The notes beneath the pieces are model-generated. The model had not been told where the DNA came from. It saw only the letters and a program-made list of their open reading frames with translations, and searched no databases. From assembly GCA_022818135.1 (NCBI GenBank), contig JAFMSR010000018.1, positions 6,236,049-6,300,048 of the forward strand: a stretch of DNA of 64,000 bases. The letters run 5' to 3'. The stretch's first letter is position 1, and every line of letters starts with the position of its first letter. Positions 1 through 11,133 of this stretch are shown one piece after another. The DNA comes from Saxidomus purpurata. Lineage: Eukaryota; Mollusca; Bivalvia; Venerida; Veneridae. A program made the position numbers and the translations under genes.

Positions 1-2043
1 TTGGTAATTCATGTATCAAAAGAGAACAATGTGAGAAAATGCAGTGTACAAATACCCTAACTCTAGCTCCATTCCTTTTTAAGAAGCAAACTTCTAAGCT
101 TGTAGTTTCTTTAGTCACTGTCCATGTAATATCTTTGTGCGGGCTATAACTCACAAATTATTGCAGGACATCAGATCGGAACATCTGTCCTTCCAAGGCG
201 TTAATTTAATAAGTACATTTGTATATTCAATAAAAACTGATTAGGTTCTGTAGATCATGATTGTCGCTATACTGGTGCAATGCATGTTTACAAATGTTTC
301 ATTTTCTTTACTTTCTCTAAATGTATAAGACATCAAAAATTAAAAAACGATGAATACAGTCACGTGGTATTATTTGCAATAACGATTATCTTAACTGTTT
401 AAGAATACAATTGCAATTTTATCTCGCGGTAAATATGAAAAAGGGATTTATTTTATATGATTAATAAAATTATCTGCTCTTTTTTGTACTTAACATCCCT
501 TTTTAATTCAAGATAAAAATCGCTGCCACGTTAAAGTAGGTGTTTAAATAACATTTCGCGATGTAATATGAAATAAAGCACTGTTAACATTTAATCAGGT
601 AAGCTGTCATCTCATCTCAAAGTATTATGCATCAAGGTCACTCCTGGGATAGGTTTGTTTACGACTGGGTGAACGTTGTGTCTAGGTCTGCTATTTTATT
701 TTGTCCCACACTCGTTGTTTTCGCCAACAAAAGTCAATAATCGACCGAGATGACTATCTCTACCTGTTCACCTTCCACCCCATCACCCCTTTAACAAAAT
801 GAATATTGGAATAGATTTACGAACGTTTCAAACCTGTAAGATTGATATTGTTTGTTCGAAGCTTTCCAGGAAGCGTGATAGTGACACGATTACGGACTGA
901 AAGATAAACATGTTTACGACCTCTACAGCGCTAGCAATACAATGCAGTATATTGGTGAACAAAATATTTCATCAAACCTTTTTTTTTTTAAATTGTTTTA
1001 TTAATATTTAAGTCTAGCTTCCAAATGATGCCTGCAAATTTTAAACAAGAGCTGTTCATAAGACAACGCGCTCGACTGTTTGAACTGCTTGGCATTATAT
1101 ACAAAGCACTTTGAAAAAAAAATTGCATCAGACTAGCAGTGACTGGATACAAGCGGGTGTGAATCAGCTCGTATTACTCGTATTTATACAGGTGTAATCC
1201 ATCCTTCAAGACCTACAATTGAGGTTATTTTTCGTGCCTTCTCCCATACACTGGCGTAGGATTATTTAAGATATGTTATTATGAGAAAAGAACAACAAAG
1301 AATTTGTTATATTGTTTTATTGTTCAATTTACATCCCCGGGTCAGGGGGTGACTTGATTTAACATAGATTTCTATTGGATATATTTAAACATCTTTTTCG
1401 CTGAAATTACAAGGCCTAGAGCTAAGATATGTAGCATGTAGCGCTGCCTTGCAGACTTCCAACAACTATTTCAAATCATGATCCCCAGGTCAAAATTTAC
1501 CCCGCTGGGTGAAACTTAATTTCACATTGGCTTATATAGGGAAAATTCAAATTTCTTCTTGTCTTAAAGCTGCTCGCTCTTAGACACGGTTGAAAAAAAA
1601 TAATTAAAATTTGACATACTTATTCATAAATATAAAACTAAAGGCTAGAATCAAAATATAAGCAAAATCTATGTAGAAATTTGCAGAAATCGATTGAAAA
1701 CGTCGGTAACACGGCACGGATAACCTTGACAGGAATTTATACTGGAGCCTTTTTATATGACTATGTACTCTAAAATACGTTATTTACATACAGTTTGAAG
1801 AACTTTATTTTTTTACCAAAATCTGAGAGCGAGCAGCTTTAAACCACATGGACTGGAGTTTAGATATTTGGAATGTAGCATTGTGAAGTGGACCTCTATG
1901 AAAAATGTTCAAATCATGACCAGGTCAATATTGACCCTTTCTGGGACGTGATTGTTGAACTTGTATTATAGCCAGTGTTAGCCAGGTGAGCTATAGGGCC
2001 ATCTTGGCCCTCTTGTTATATGATTATGCATCAATTAGATAAT
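1..2043 (+). repeat. Left arm of a 2-kb inverted repeat
   Basis: The arm matches the reverse complement of 12844-14893 from its first base. Anchors: 1-80 against 14810-14893, 540-690 against 14190-14350, 960-1100 against 13790-13900, 1180-1440 against 13030-13290, and 1850-2043 against 12825-13010. The right arm carries an extra stretch at 13300-13715. No gene is visible. The element CCTGGCTAACACTGG / CCAGTGTTAGCCAGG lies within it. Confidence 0.85.
1320..2018 (-). repeat. Mollusc interspersed repeat (AAGAGGGCCAAGATGGCCCT family), minus copy
   Basis: The copy ends in GGGCCATCTTGGCCCTCTTG at 1999-2018, with internal GGTCAAxxTTGACC and AGGCCTAGAGCTAAGATAT modules. It is the same family as 32325-33472 and 12848-13250. 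I know this family only from recurrence in bivalve sequences. Confidence 0.7.
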
Positions 2044-2339
2044 CTTTGCTGAAGGTTACATTAAAAATTGAAGGCGTGGCAATATCGTATTAAAGGCGCT
2101 AATTGCTATAATATAAGTCCAATAGTTCAAGATAAACGCAACACATTATCGTAATGAAGAGGAAGTTTGACTATGTCGCATATCATAATGCATCAGTTGT
2201 ACAACTTCATATAGAGACAGTAACGTGTGATGCTAGCATAGACACACACCACCAGATACATTTACAAAATAACTTTTGATCAAGTGAAAGTGTAATTTTG
2301 TTCTTGCTCCATGTCCACGTTAAAACAATGAATTAATTT

Positions 2340-2880
2340 TTAGAGTGCTCACATGTATGTGAGATTTCATAGCTCTTACCTCAGTTTTTTTTCTCGATAT
2401 ATTCGTAATTGTTTGAAACAAAAGCGGCCTGATAAAACTTTAACGCTCACCTGGGTATGGACACCATTGGTAATTATACAAGGCGAACAACAGGGTCACA
2501 GAAAACAAGGTACAATTTAGTTTTGCAGCACACCAAATATCTATTCTCTAGTTCATGCTGTTTCTGACAATGAGATTATAAAAAATGTATTCTATATTTC
2601 TATGTAAAACATACGACCCATGGTTTGAAGAAGAGGTTCACTAGACAGCGCTACATTTAGGCAAGCTCTGGGCCATGCGGTTTTGCAGAAGAAGTGCTTT
2701 CTGTTTAAAGCAACAGATTTCTGTATGGATTGAAATTATTTTAATACGTTTTGTAGAGCTTTCATCACAAAACATTCCTGATACATTTGATTAACATTGG
2801 CAAAGTTGTTTAAGATGGGATGTCGTTTGAAGGAAAGGTGTCGTTACATGCCAGGCGAGCTAAGATAAAAGATGAGTGCC
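2340..2880 (+). repeat. 3' half of the mollusc interspersed repeat, with relatives at 9460-9810 and 15880-16410
   Basis: All three share a TATGGAATGGAATTATTTT-type block, AACATT(G/T)(C/G)CAA(A/G)TTGTTT and GATG..GTTTGAA...TG(T/C)GTC..TA.ATGCCA modules. These also occur near the end of the full copy at 33240-33400. They are fossil fragments without coding capacity. Confidence 0.6.
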
Positions 2881-3339
2881 TTTTACGATAAGTAAAACAT
2901 ATCCGTGACACTGGCACAAACTTAAAACATTCAGATATATACATAAAACAAGCTGAAAAAAATACTAAGATTGCCGTGGTCAAAGCACACTACAAAGTTT
3001 TTCCTGAAACATTAACAAAATCCTACATGCATAACCAAACACGGACACTAACACGCCAGTTTTGACTTAAGCGACTTTAAGTTTATTACTATTTAGATAC
3101 CTGGTAAGTTTGCAGGACGTACAATTGCAAACTTAATGCCCTTCTTCAATACATTAAGAAATAAAAATCATATATGAATCGTTTGGACACTGTGTCTGTC
3201 CATACAAGTAGTTTTCGCTACATGAAAACAATGTAGTGTTTTGAGTCATGCAAATAAATCATGTCAGTAAAATCACAAAGTATATATTGTTAACACCGAA
3301 AACTATTTGTTCTCATTAGGGGTTTAAATAGTTCTGTTA

Positions 3340-3800
3340 GGCTTAGAAATGGTATTGTGGGGTAAACAACTCAAAGAAAGATCAAAGGGAGAATCTCATA
3401 AAGTTCGCCTCGTGTGTACGACTGTCCGCTCTTCATCTCCAAAACCCCTTATTGGATTTTCAAACTTGGTGAGAAGCATTCGTATGAAGTGTAGTTGTGC
3501 TCAGTATAATTTTGGGTCATATAGTCAAAGGTTTAGGTCACAGGGGCTTAAAACTTAAAACTATTGTTTGCTCTTCATCTCCAAATCCCCTAGTTTGATT
3601 TTCATCAAACTTGCTGGGAAACAACAGTATGAAGCTGCTTTTTACACTTGGTTAAAGGTCAAGGTCACGATGACTTAAATGTGATAAATCTTGTCCGTTA
3701 TCACGGGGGTCACAGTATTGTGGTATTTGACTTAGTAGACTTATTGGTGACAAACTATGAAATTCAATGCGTTTAAGGTCAATGGGCAAAAGGCTAAGGG
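3340..3800 (+). repeat. Degenerate GGTCAAGGTCAC tandem array
   Basis: About 130-bp degenerate units share the order GCTCTTCATCTCCAAA, CCC(T/C)TTG.TGGATTTTCAT, AAACTTGGT, TATGAAGTGTAGTTGTGC, GGTCATATAGTCAAAGGT and CACAGGGGC. The same family is larger at 17935-18660 and 20990-21920. The short open frames inside are by-products. Confidence 0.7.
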
Positions 3801-4254
3801 CGCTTCGCGGGCGGGGATAGGGGGGCGGGGGTGTGTCAGGGCGGATTGTGGGAGTTTTTCTAGTTATAAAGTAATATTCCATATTTACCCTTCTGATAAA
3901 ATTGGGCAAATGGCAATAAGAACCGGCAGAGTTTTCCTGTAAATAAAGAAATAGTGGTAATATTTTTGTCAAACGAATATTACGCAATTTACAGGATATT
4001 TTTTGCATGGGTGATCATTAATATATGATACAATAAGAAACCCCAATAAGTTTGTCAAATTTTGTACTAGAGGTCTCATTTTGGTAATGATTTGAAGTTA
4101 ATGGAAAAAAAATTCTTGTTAATTGACAATTTTGTCAAACGACGCCATGATAACGTTGACGACATCATCAATGATGTCATACTTTCCTTGGAATTCCAAA
4201 ATGGCAGACAAGTTATAAATTATCAAACTTTACTATGAATTTGAAAAAACTCAA

Positions 4255-4731
4255 ACTTTGGTAAGAAGAAAATTACCAAAACTGTACCCTGACACTACTG
4301 GACCATCTAAACAGCAAGCAGGAAGATCAGTTTTGAAGTTTAAAAGGGAAGAGTCTATATTGGACTTGATACAAGACAACCTCGTTAGACCACAAAGTGT
4401 CCATACCGAGCAGAGTGGTAAACAGTTGTGTCAAATTATTGGAAAACTCCCTGAAAAAAATGTGTCATGAAGTGGATTCATCAAAGAGGCACCATTATTG
4501 ATAATATCTAGTTTTCAGATGATGCATAATTTTATGCAAACAGGTCATCTCGTATATTCAAGTACTGAAAATACTAAATTCCACGATGAGAAGGCATTGC
4601 GCAGTGAAAAGGTGATCATTTTGGTGGCACTTAGTGCTCATGGGACAATAAGGCCATATTTTTATGGTTGGTTTTGGAGAACAAGGGTGACCATGTTGAG
4701 CACCTGGCCCCAATTTCACGAAAATACTTAA
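4255..4731 (+). pseudogene. Fossil mariner-type transposase
   Basis: Two adjacent open pieces are visible. The first (from 4258) has a helix-turn-helix-like pattern (GRSVLKFKREESILDLIQDN). The second (4498-4731) has DDE-domain features (TENTKFHDEKALRSEKVIIL then VALSAHGTIRPYFY), the usual 'ENP..(H)EKPLHSEKVTVWCGL...GIIGPYFF' region of mariner-type transposases. The two pieces are separated by a stop and shift, and the 3' end is overrun by the MITE starting at 4706. It is non-functional. The subfamily is uncertain. Confidence 0.55.
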
Positions 4732-5138
4732 GTAATTACTTAGTAACATGCTTAACTTATTTCAACAATTATATCAGATTACATGTTTAATCATTTAAAG
4801 AATTCAAGTTTGCCAGAATCGTATTTACCCATTTATTACATTTATATACACGTGTTAGTATTTGTGGAGGAAATGTTGTTTTTAGCAAGTAATTTACACT
4901 AAGTAAATTCTTAAGATTCTTAAAATTCTTAACTTGTACTCAAATGAATTTTTCGCTCAATCTGACTTGCAATTAGTAATTTACAATATTTTTGTTCTTT
5001 CAACATGTTGATTTCATTAAAAAATAGACTATCGTTAGAAATGACAACAATAAATATTCTTATTTTTAGAGACAATAAGACTTTAAAATAACGTTCTCAG
5101 CTGAGCAATTACTTAAGTATTTTCGTGAAATTGGGGCC
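4706..5138. mobile_element. MITE with about 34-bp terminal inverted repeats
   Basis: The left end GGCCCCAATTTCACGAAAAT (continuing ACTTAAGTAATTACTTA) is matched by the right end reading inward AATTACTTAAGTATTTTCGT, then GAAATTGGGGCC. The element is 433 bp, AT-rich inside, with no ORF. GGCCCCAATTTC ends are common in molluscan non-autonomous DNA elements. Confidence 0.8.
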
Positions 5139-5406
5139 TGCTGTACACAATGCAAATATGTTTTCATAGAACTATACACATAGAACAAATTTTATTGTAT
5201 GTTTATAACATCCATGAAGCAAATGTGTGCCTATAAATGCTTCCTTGGGTCAATGCTAATTAAGGTTAGTAATGCAACAGCTTTATATAAAAATTCAGAG
5301 CGATATCATTGCTCGAGCATGAGACATTTAGTAAAACAACTCAGCAATCTTTTTATCATTAAAATGATATTGATTTGTTAAATAAAATATAACTTAAAAA
5401 TCAATT

Positions 5407-5906
5407 NNNNNNNNNNNNNNNNNNNNNNNNNNNNNNNNNNNNNNNNNNNNNNNNNNNNNNNNNNNNNNNNNNNNNNNNNNNNNNNNNNNNNNNNNNNNNN
5501 NNNNNNNNNNNNNNNNNNNNNNNNNNNNNNNNNNNNNNNNNNNNNNNNNNNNNNNNNNNNNNNNNNNNNNNNNNNNNNNNNNNNNNNNNNNNNNNNNNNN
5601 NNNNNNNNNNNNNNNNNNNNNNNNNNNNNNNNNNNNNNNNNNNNNNNNNNNNNNNNNNNNNNNNNNNNNNNNNNNNNNNNNNNNNNNNNNNNNNNNNNNN
5701 NNNNNNNNNNNNNNNNNNNNNNNNNNNNNNNNNNNNNNNNNNNNNNNNNNNNNNNNNNNNNNNNNNNNNNNNNNNNNNNNNNNNNNNNNNNNNNNNNNNN
5801 NNNNNNNNNNNNNNNNNNNNNNNNNNNNNNNNNNNNNNNNNNNNNNNNNNNNNNNNNNNNNNNNNNNNNNNNNNNNNNNNNNNNNNNNNNNNNNNNNNNN
5901 NNNNNN
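5407..5906. other. Assembly gap (500 N)
   Basis: Exactly 500 N, a conventional scaffold-gap size. Sequence content and true length are unknown. It lies just upstream of the copy I coiled-coil exon. Confidence 0.99.
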
Positions 5907-6378
5907 GGTTGTACGAAACTTAAAATGGCCGTTTAGCAATCCGTCGATTAACATCCGATTTAAAACAAAGTGATTCTTGCTTGCAAACTCTGGTTTGGTT
6001 TGATAGTTCTTTCTTATTGCAGACATATTACTAATTAATTTAATCGAATGATAGCTTAATCAGCTAATAAAGTTTCGGACAACTGGGCCCCCATTTTGAA
6101 GAGCTGGTGCGCTATTAACATTAATTACACTCCTACTCAGACCAACGGCATTTGACAATAGTTGCACTCCAATCTCCCATCTATATTCGGGGTGTATTTG
6201 TTTTCTACGAGTGCTAATTTAGTCCTTTAGAAGTGGCTTATTTTATTGTTATTGAAAACTGCTTAATATGTCCGGAGACAAAAATGAATGAAAATGGAGT
6301 TGAAAGAATATGACGATTTTAGAACCTGCTTTAGAAAGGGGATTTCTAGTTTTGTTAAAGCATGTCTGCTCGTTTCAG

Positions 6379-6552
6379 GAAAGAACGCGAACATGAGACT
6401 GAAGCTCAGAAAATTCAACTTGAAAAGCAACGCCAAAAGCAAGAACTTGAAGCTAAGAAAATTCAACTTGAAGATCAACAGAAAGAAAATGAAGCTATAA
6501 GGAGGCATGAGAAAGAAATGGCCGAAATAGAAATGGAGAAATTGAAATTACA
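6379..6552 (+). CDS. Penultimate exon of an unrecognised coiled-coil gene (copy I)
   Basis: The acceptor CTGCTCGTTTCAG is followed by 174 bp of open frame with a charged heptad-like sequence. It carries a 16-residue tandem repeat (EAQKIQLEKQRQKQEL / EAKKIQLEDQQKENEA) and ends RRHEKEMAEIEMEKLKL plus two bases of a Gln codon. The donor is ACA|GTAATT. The paralogous exon at 20629-20828 ends KRKHEKEMADRELEKLKL with the same donor. I do not recognise the family. The 5' exons were not found; a 500-bp N gap lies at 5407-5906. It may be a dead duplicate. Confidence 0.55.
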
Positions 6553-6831
6553 GTAATTCTTAGTTAAATATCTGATTTTGAAATTTAACTTTTTGCATGT
6601 ATGCATATGGAAATCTATTGAAAGCATTGGATAATAAAGTTGAGCTAACGCTAAGCAATCAGCTAGGTAATTAGTTGCAATAAAATAATCACAAAAAGGC
6701 ACAGGTATATTTAAGAGGTTTAACAATTGCCTTTTTTATCTATGTGTTCCCTGGCAAAGGTTTAACTGTAAATATCGATCAAGAATTGTATTCTTCATTA
6801 TAATTGTAGTTGTTGGTTCTTTTTGTTTCAG

Positions 6832-6862
6832 GATGAAATCAAGAAGCTGTGTACTTATCTAA
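6832..6862 (+). CDS. Last exon, copy I: C-terminus MKSRSCVLI with candidate CaaX box
   Basis: The acceptor TTTTTGTTTCAG is at 6831. G completes CA|G (Gln) from the previous exon, then nine codons run to TAA. The C-terminal tetrapeptide CVLI fits C-a-a-X with an upstream basic KSR. The X residue Ile would favour geranylgeranylation or related modification, as known for the CaaX rule. The paralogue at 22405-22435 gives NKSRTCVLI in the matching phase. This is inference from splice phase, not observed transcript. Confidence 0.5.
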
Positions 6863-7050
6863 TGAAATCAACTGAACCCGAAGTTTGCTTTTGCTGTATA
6901 CAAAGGAAAAGATTTGTCAGCATTAAATTATATTTGTGTAGTAGCATCACATATTCTTAATTAAATAGTGGACTTTCAATCAAATATATATATTAAGAAT
7001 AAGAAGTATACTTTACATTGGAATACTAAAGAGAGTTATTTAAAACGTAT

Positions 7051-7545
7051 GGCAAGCCATTTTACTATGCATTCAAAAAGGATATATCTCTCTCATATCA
7101 AAGAGGTATTTTTCGTATTAGAAGCGATATCTCGTTTTGAGATATGTCATTGTATAACAGAGAGATATCTTCTACACTTTTTATATATATGTGTGTGTTT
7201 AGCATCATTTGAGATATATTTTTCTAATTTTAAAAGATATCTCTCAATGTTACAGAAATAGGCCTGTAAGTAGAAGGGAAATGACGTTATGAAAGATATC
7301 TTGAAATGCAATAAATATTTCTCTGGAACTGAAAGAGATATCACTTAAAATACAATTGATAATTTTCAAAATATATATATCTCTCAAAGCAACATACACA
7401 TTATAACTGATTCCTGTTGCGGTGTAGTCAAAACAACGTCCGTGTTCTGTAACTCGACCGACCTTCCTTTTCACCCTCAAATCAATTTTTTATGACCCTG
7501 AAAAAAATACATTTTTGTTTTAAAAAACCAATTTTTTTTTTTTCC

Positions 7546-7587
<42 letters not shown>

Positions 7588-8660
7588 AAAAAAAAAAAAA
7601 AAAAAAAAAAAAATGAGCATTAAGAAAAATGTCTTTGTTGTTATCTGTATTCAAAACCATTTGTTTTTTTTTCCCTTGAAAATTACATCACTGTGCAAAT
7701 ACAAAATGTAATGGCTGAATATGTTAGGGAAACCGATCAAATAACAAGTTCACATAAAAAAACAAGAAACATCGTTTTTACCTTCCGACCTATCTGCATA
7801 CAGACATATTTTACCTCACCTGGTATAAGCGCCATAGTTAGCTGTTAGGACCACTTACAGTCCGGCGTCTGTCGTACGTCGAACGTCCGTCCGTCCACCA
7901 TTTTCTTCAAACGACATTTCCTATTAACCATCGGACCGATATTGATGAAACTTTGCAGCAGGGGTGCTTTTAGAATAGAGCTCTATCACTTGTTATGGCA
8001 ATTAATAGGAAAAGCTTTAAAAACGTATGTAAAACCAAAAGGCCTATAGCTTAGATAAGTAGTATGTAGCATTACCTAGTGGAACTCTACCAAGATTGTT
8101 CAAATTATGATCCCAGGGTCAAAATTGACCCAATCCCGGGCCTCAGTCAAAATTAACCCCTTTTGGTATTGTTGAAAGCATCCAATGCCCGATCTTTTGC
8201 ATCGTCTCCAAAACGTTTTCGTTAGGGAGCAATTCATACGGTCAAAATCATTATTATACCGTTTGAGAGATATCTCTCAATTTTGCAGGGATATCTTCAT
8301 AAATAAAAAGATAACTTTCTAATGACAAGGCCATCATTAAAACATTGATATCACTTACGATGAGAACGAAATTTTGAGAGAGATCTCACTTTTTTTAACA
8401 GATATCTCATTTTCAGAGATATCTTTTTAGGTAGGTGAGATATTTCTGTATTGTTTAGATATATCTTTATTACACTGAGAGATATAAATTTAGTATTGAG
8501 AGATATCGTTTATAACACGAGAGATATCTCAATTAAAAGAAAGATATATCCTTATTAACAGAAATATCTCTGAATTGAAGAGCTATCTCTTCTGTTTTAG
8601 GAGGTATCTCTTTGAATCACAGAGAAATCTTTTTTATATAAAATAGTAAATTGGCTTGCC
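7051..8660. mobile_element. Inverted-repeat element packed with GATATCTC motifs (copy I)
   Basis: The ends are GGCAAGCCATTTTACTAT (7051-7068) and its near-exact complement (8643-8660). Inside, near-palindromic GAGATATCTC / AGATATCTCT words recur about every 14-30 bp at 7080-7390 and 8255-8635. Between them lie a poly-A tract and a piece of mollusc repeat (7830-8230). No ORF fits a transposase. The partner is at 22754-23903. Confidence 0.75.
7547..7613 (+). repeat. Poly-A tract
   Basis: 67 bases of A with one T, preceded by a 13-T run. It is absent from the paralogous element at 22.75-23.9 kb. It could be a retroposon tail or simple expansion. Confidence 0.9.
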
Positions 8661-9089
8661 ATCCATAACGTTTACTTTTGAAACAGATACACATGTTCAA
8701 ACACAGTAGTTTGATATAATAACAGTAGGTATCCACGGAATTTTGTACTTGTAGCAATAGATAATCGACAAAACATGCTGTACAGCAGTGCAATAATTAA
8801 ACAATAATGTAAATATTGAATAGTTGTTTTTACGATAAACCACTCATAGTGCTAAAACGTGCTTATATAACTGATCAAAAAGTTATATTGTAAACAATGT
8901 AATATATGCCTGAATCACCTAACCATACTCACAAACTGAATAAACTCCATATGCAGAATCTGTATCAAATATACAGACAATGGAGTACTTTTCTCCCCTG
9001 AGAAAGGCTTCTCTAAAACAAGTTGCAGTAATATCGAAGAGTCATATCGTGTACACAAAAGACGACTCTCATCACGTGATGTTTTATCA

Positions 9090-9420
9090 GTCTAACGCCT
9101 AATAACCCTTGACGAACTTACTTTAAATATAATCTTTGTGGAGCGGAAAATATCTACTTAGTGGATACCGGTAATAAGATGGCAGGAAATGTCGCTACAA
9201 GGGGAACGACACAACCAGCAACTTAATAGTCACTTATAAGAGAGACTCTCGAAAACTAAGATATTTATTCCGAAGATGCAGGGAAATGCCGACTATATTC
9301 TTGACAATGGGGAACAAATCGTTATCTTTAGGCATCGCACGGTAAAACATTCGCAGTACTCGTGTGGAAGAAATATTGAACCTATTCTCATCTTCGAATA
9401 GATCATGTGGTCTTATTGCT
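9090..9420 (+). repeat. Third-copy segment (also 15240-15430 and 24300-24510)
   Basis: Shared order: TAACGC(C/A)TAAT, TTTAAATA.A.TCT, GCGGAAAA, AGTGGATACCG, GATGGC(A/G)G..AATGTC.CTA, GAGAGACTCTC(G) and GATGCAGGGAA. Three copies show an extra local duplication at about 15.2-15.4 kb besides the two-unit duplication. Confidence 0.6.
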
Positions 9421-9429
9421 TTAATTTAT

Positions 9430-10960
9430 GTAAACAAGTAGAAAATAAATAACTCTTACCGCAACACTTTGTTTCGATATATCCGTCATAGTTTTTCAAA
9501 TTTTACTATATTTTTCTATGTAAAACATATGACCCGCTTGGCGGAGACAATTTGAACCCCAGGGATGAGCTTTGCTAGACAGTACCACACTCACGTAAGC
9601 TCTGAGCCTGCGATTTTGGAAAGAAATGCTTTTTGTTTGTTGTCATAGAAATCAGAGTTCTGTATGGAATGGAATTATTTTAATAAATGTGGTAGATCTT
9701 ACTGCCGGGAACGTTCCAGGCAAGCTTTATCAACATTTGCCAAGTTGTTTAAGAGAGGATGTTGTTTGAAGGATATGTGTCATTATATGCCAGGAAAGCT
9801 AAAATAGCAGGTGACTGTCTTTAACGCTGAGTAAAACATAACCGTGAAACAAGCTTAAAATATACAGAGATATGCATCAAACAAGATGAATACATACAAA
9901 TGAACATTCCTGACAAGTTTTATCAACATCAGCCAAGTTGTTTAAGAGAGGATGTCGCAATGTGTCATTTTATGCGCGGACACATACCAGAGAGTCACAA
10001 CGGAACAACCTACCGCGAAGTCTGATCGAAGCCCTTGTGCCGTTATGCTCCTTGTTGGCTATTTATCACATTCCTGTCCGGCTCAGTCGTGTATTATCCT
10101 CTAACAGTGTATATCATTTTACAACTTGATAATGCCAAAAAGGGGGAATACATTGAAACTAGTTTTCACAAGCATGTCAAACAGACGAGAATCATGCCTG
10201 ATCTAATATAGAAATGTATTAGAAGCTTATATGATCTTATCAACAAGCCTAGCAACAACAATGTTTAACACAACATATATAGATATAGCATTTTGAACAA
10301 GCATGTCCTAACATGTGTCCAGATGTTGACTGCAAAAGCATATGTATGCAAAACTTTCCACGACTTTCTAGGGTATCCAAAATAAAATTGGCAGATTAAC
10401 GAAATAATTGGTATTCCTAGTAATATTTTAAAAGACATCAATAGAGTGATTTTTCTTAAAGTCTATGTTGCATTGGAGTCTACTAGACTTAATGAGATAA
10501 AGATAATAGCAATCGATAAAGTTTCTGTCATGCAAGGGAAACAAACTTTTCAATGACAATATATTTACCCATACGTCTCGTTGCTTGTATACAAAACGTA
10601 ATACATTTCTTCAAAGTTTCATCGCTCTACGTGAGTATACGTATGTAAACCACTTATATAAGTATGCACGACTTCTGTACAAATCAATGAACGTTTTATT
10701 TTTATTTTAAGAAGCCATATCTTTAAATTACTAAACATGTGTCTACATTGAAGAACCTTGTCCATAAATCGCAGACAGAGCTACGTGACAAAATGCATTT
10801 ATTTTACGGGTATTCCCGTGTTTAAGAAAATGTAGTAATTATACTAATAAAACATTGCACAACAAAATAGTAAATTACATATAATTATATAAATCATAAA
10901 TAATTACCAAGGTGAAAATTGCTATTAGTAAAAGGAAACTGCAAACCCGCGGTTAGATAT
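9430..10960. other. Gene-free stretch of unit I
   Basis: It contains the repeat fragment at 9460-9810 and sequence paired with 24.6-25.8 kb. Open frames are short and not conserved between copies. I see no gene. Confidence 0.6.
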
Positions 10961-11133
10961 ACAGTAAAACCCTTGTTAAATACCACCTCCGAATAAAGAC
11001 CAGCAGGGTGATAACAGTGCACTATTCATCTGTTCATATATTGAAGAAACACATGTGAATAGAGACCACCTGCGAACAAAGACTACATTTGTAGCTTCCC
11101 AGCAGTGGTCTTTGTTCACAGGTTTGACTGTAA
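10961..11133. mobile_element. Short palindromic MITE
   Basis: Left ACAGTAAAACCC...AATAAAGACC is mirrored by right GGTCTTTGTTCACAGGTTTG then ACTGTA. It is about 173 bp and has no ORF. It resembles the very common mollusc GGTCTTTGTTCACAGG family. A relative lies at 49177-49344. Confidence 0.75.

Noticed and set aside
3349..3558. 69-codon frame, and similar frames in the GGTCAAGGTCAC arrays
   Set aside because: These are non-coding tandem repeats; the frames are not conserved among copies.
5394..6026. 210-codon open frame
   Set aside because: It is open only because it spans the 500-N gap; the same applies to the frames over 42798-43367.
6832..6960. Alternative last-exon frame DEIKKLCTYLMKST with VYKGKDLSALNYICVVASHI
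   Set aside because: It needs a frameshift in copy I and meets a stop at once in copy II, and the splice phase does not fit. The CVLI frame fits both copies.
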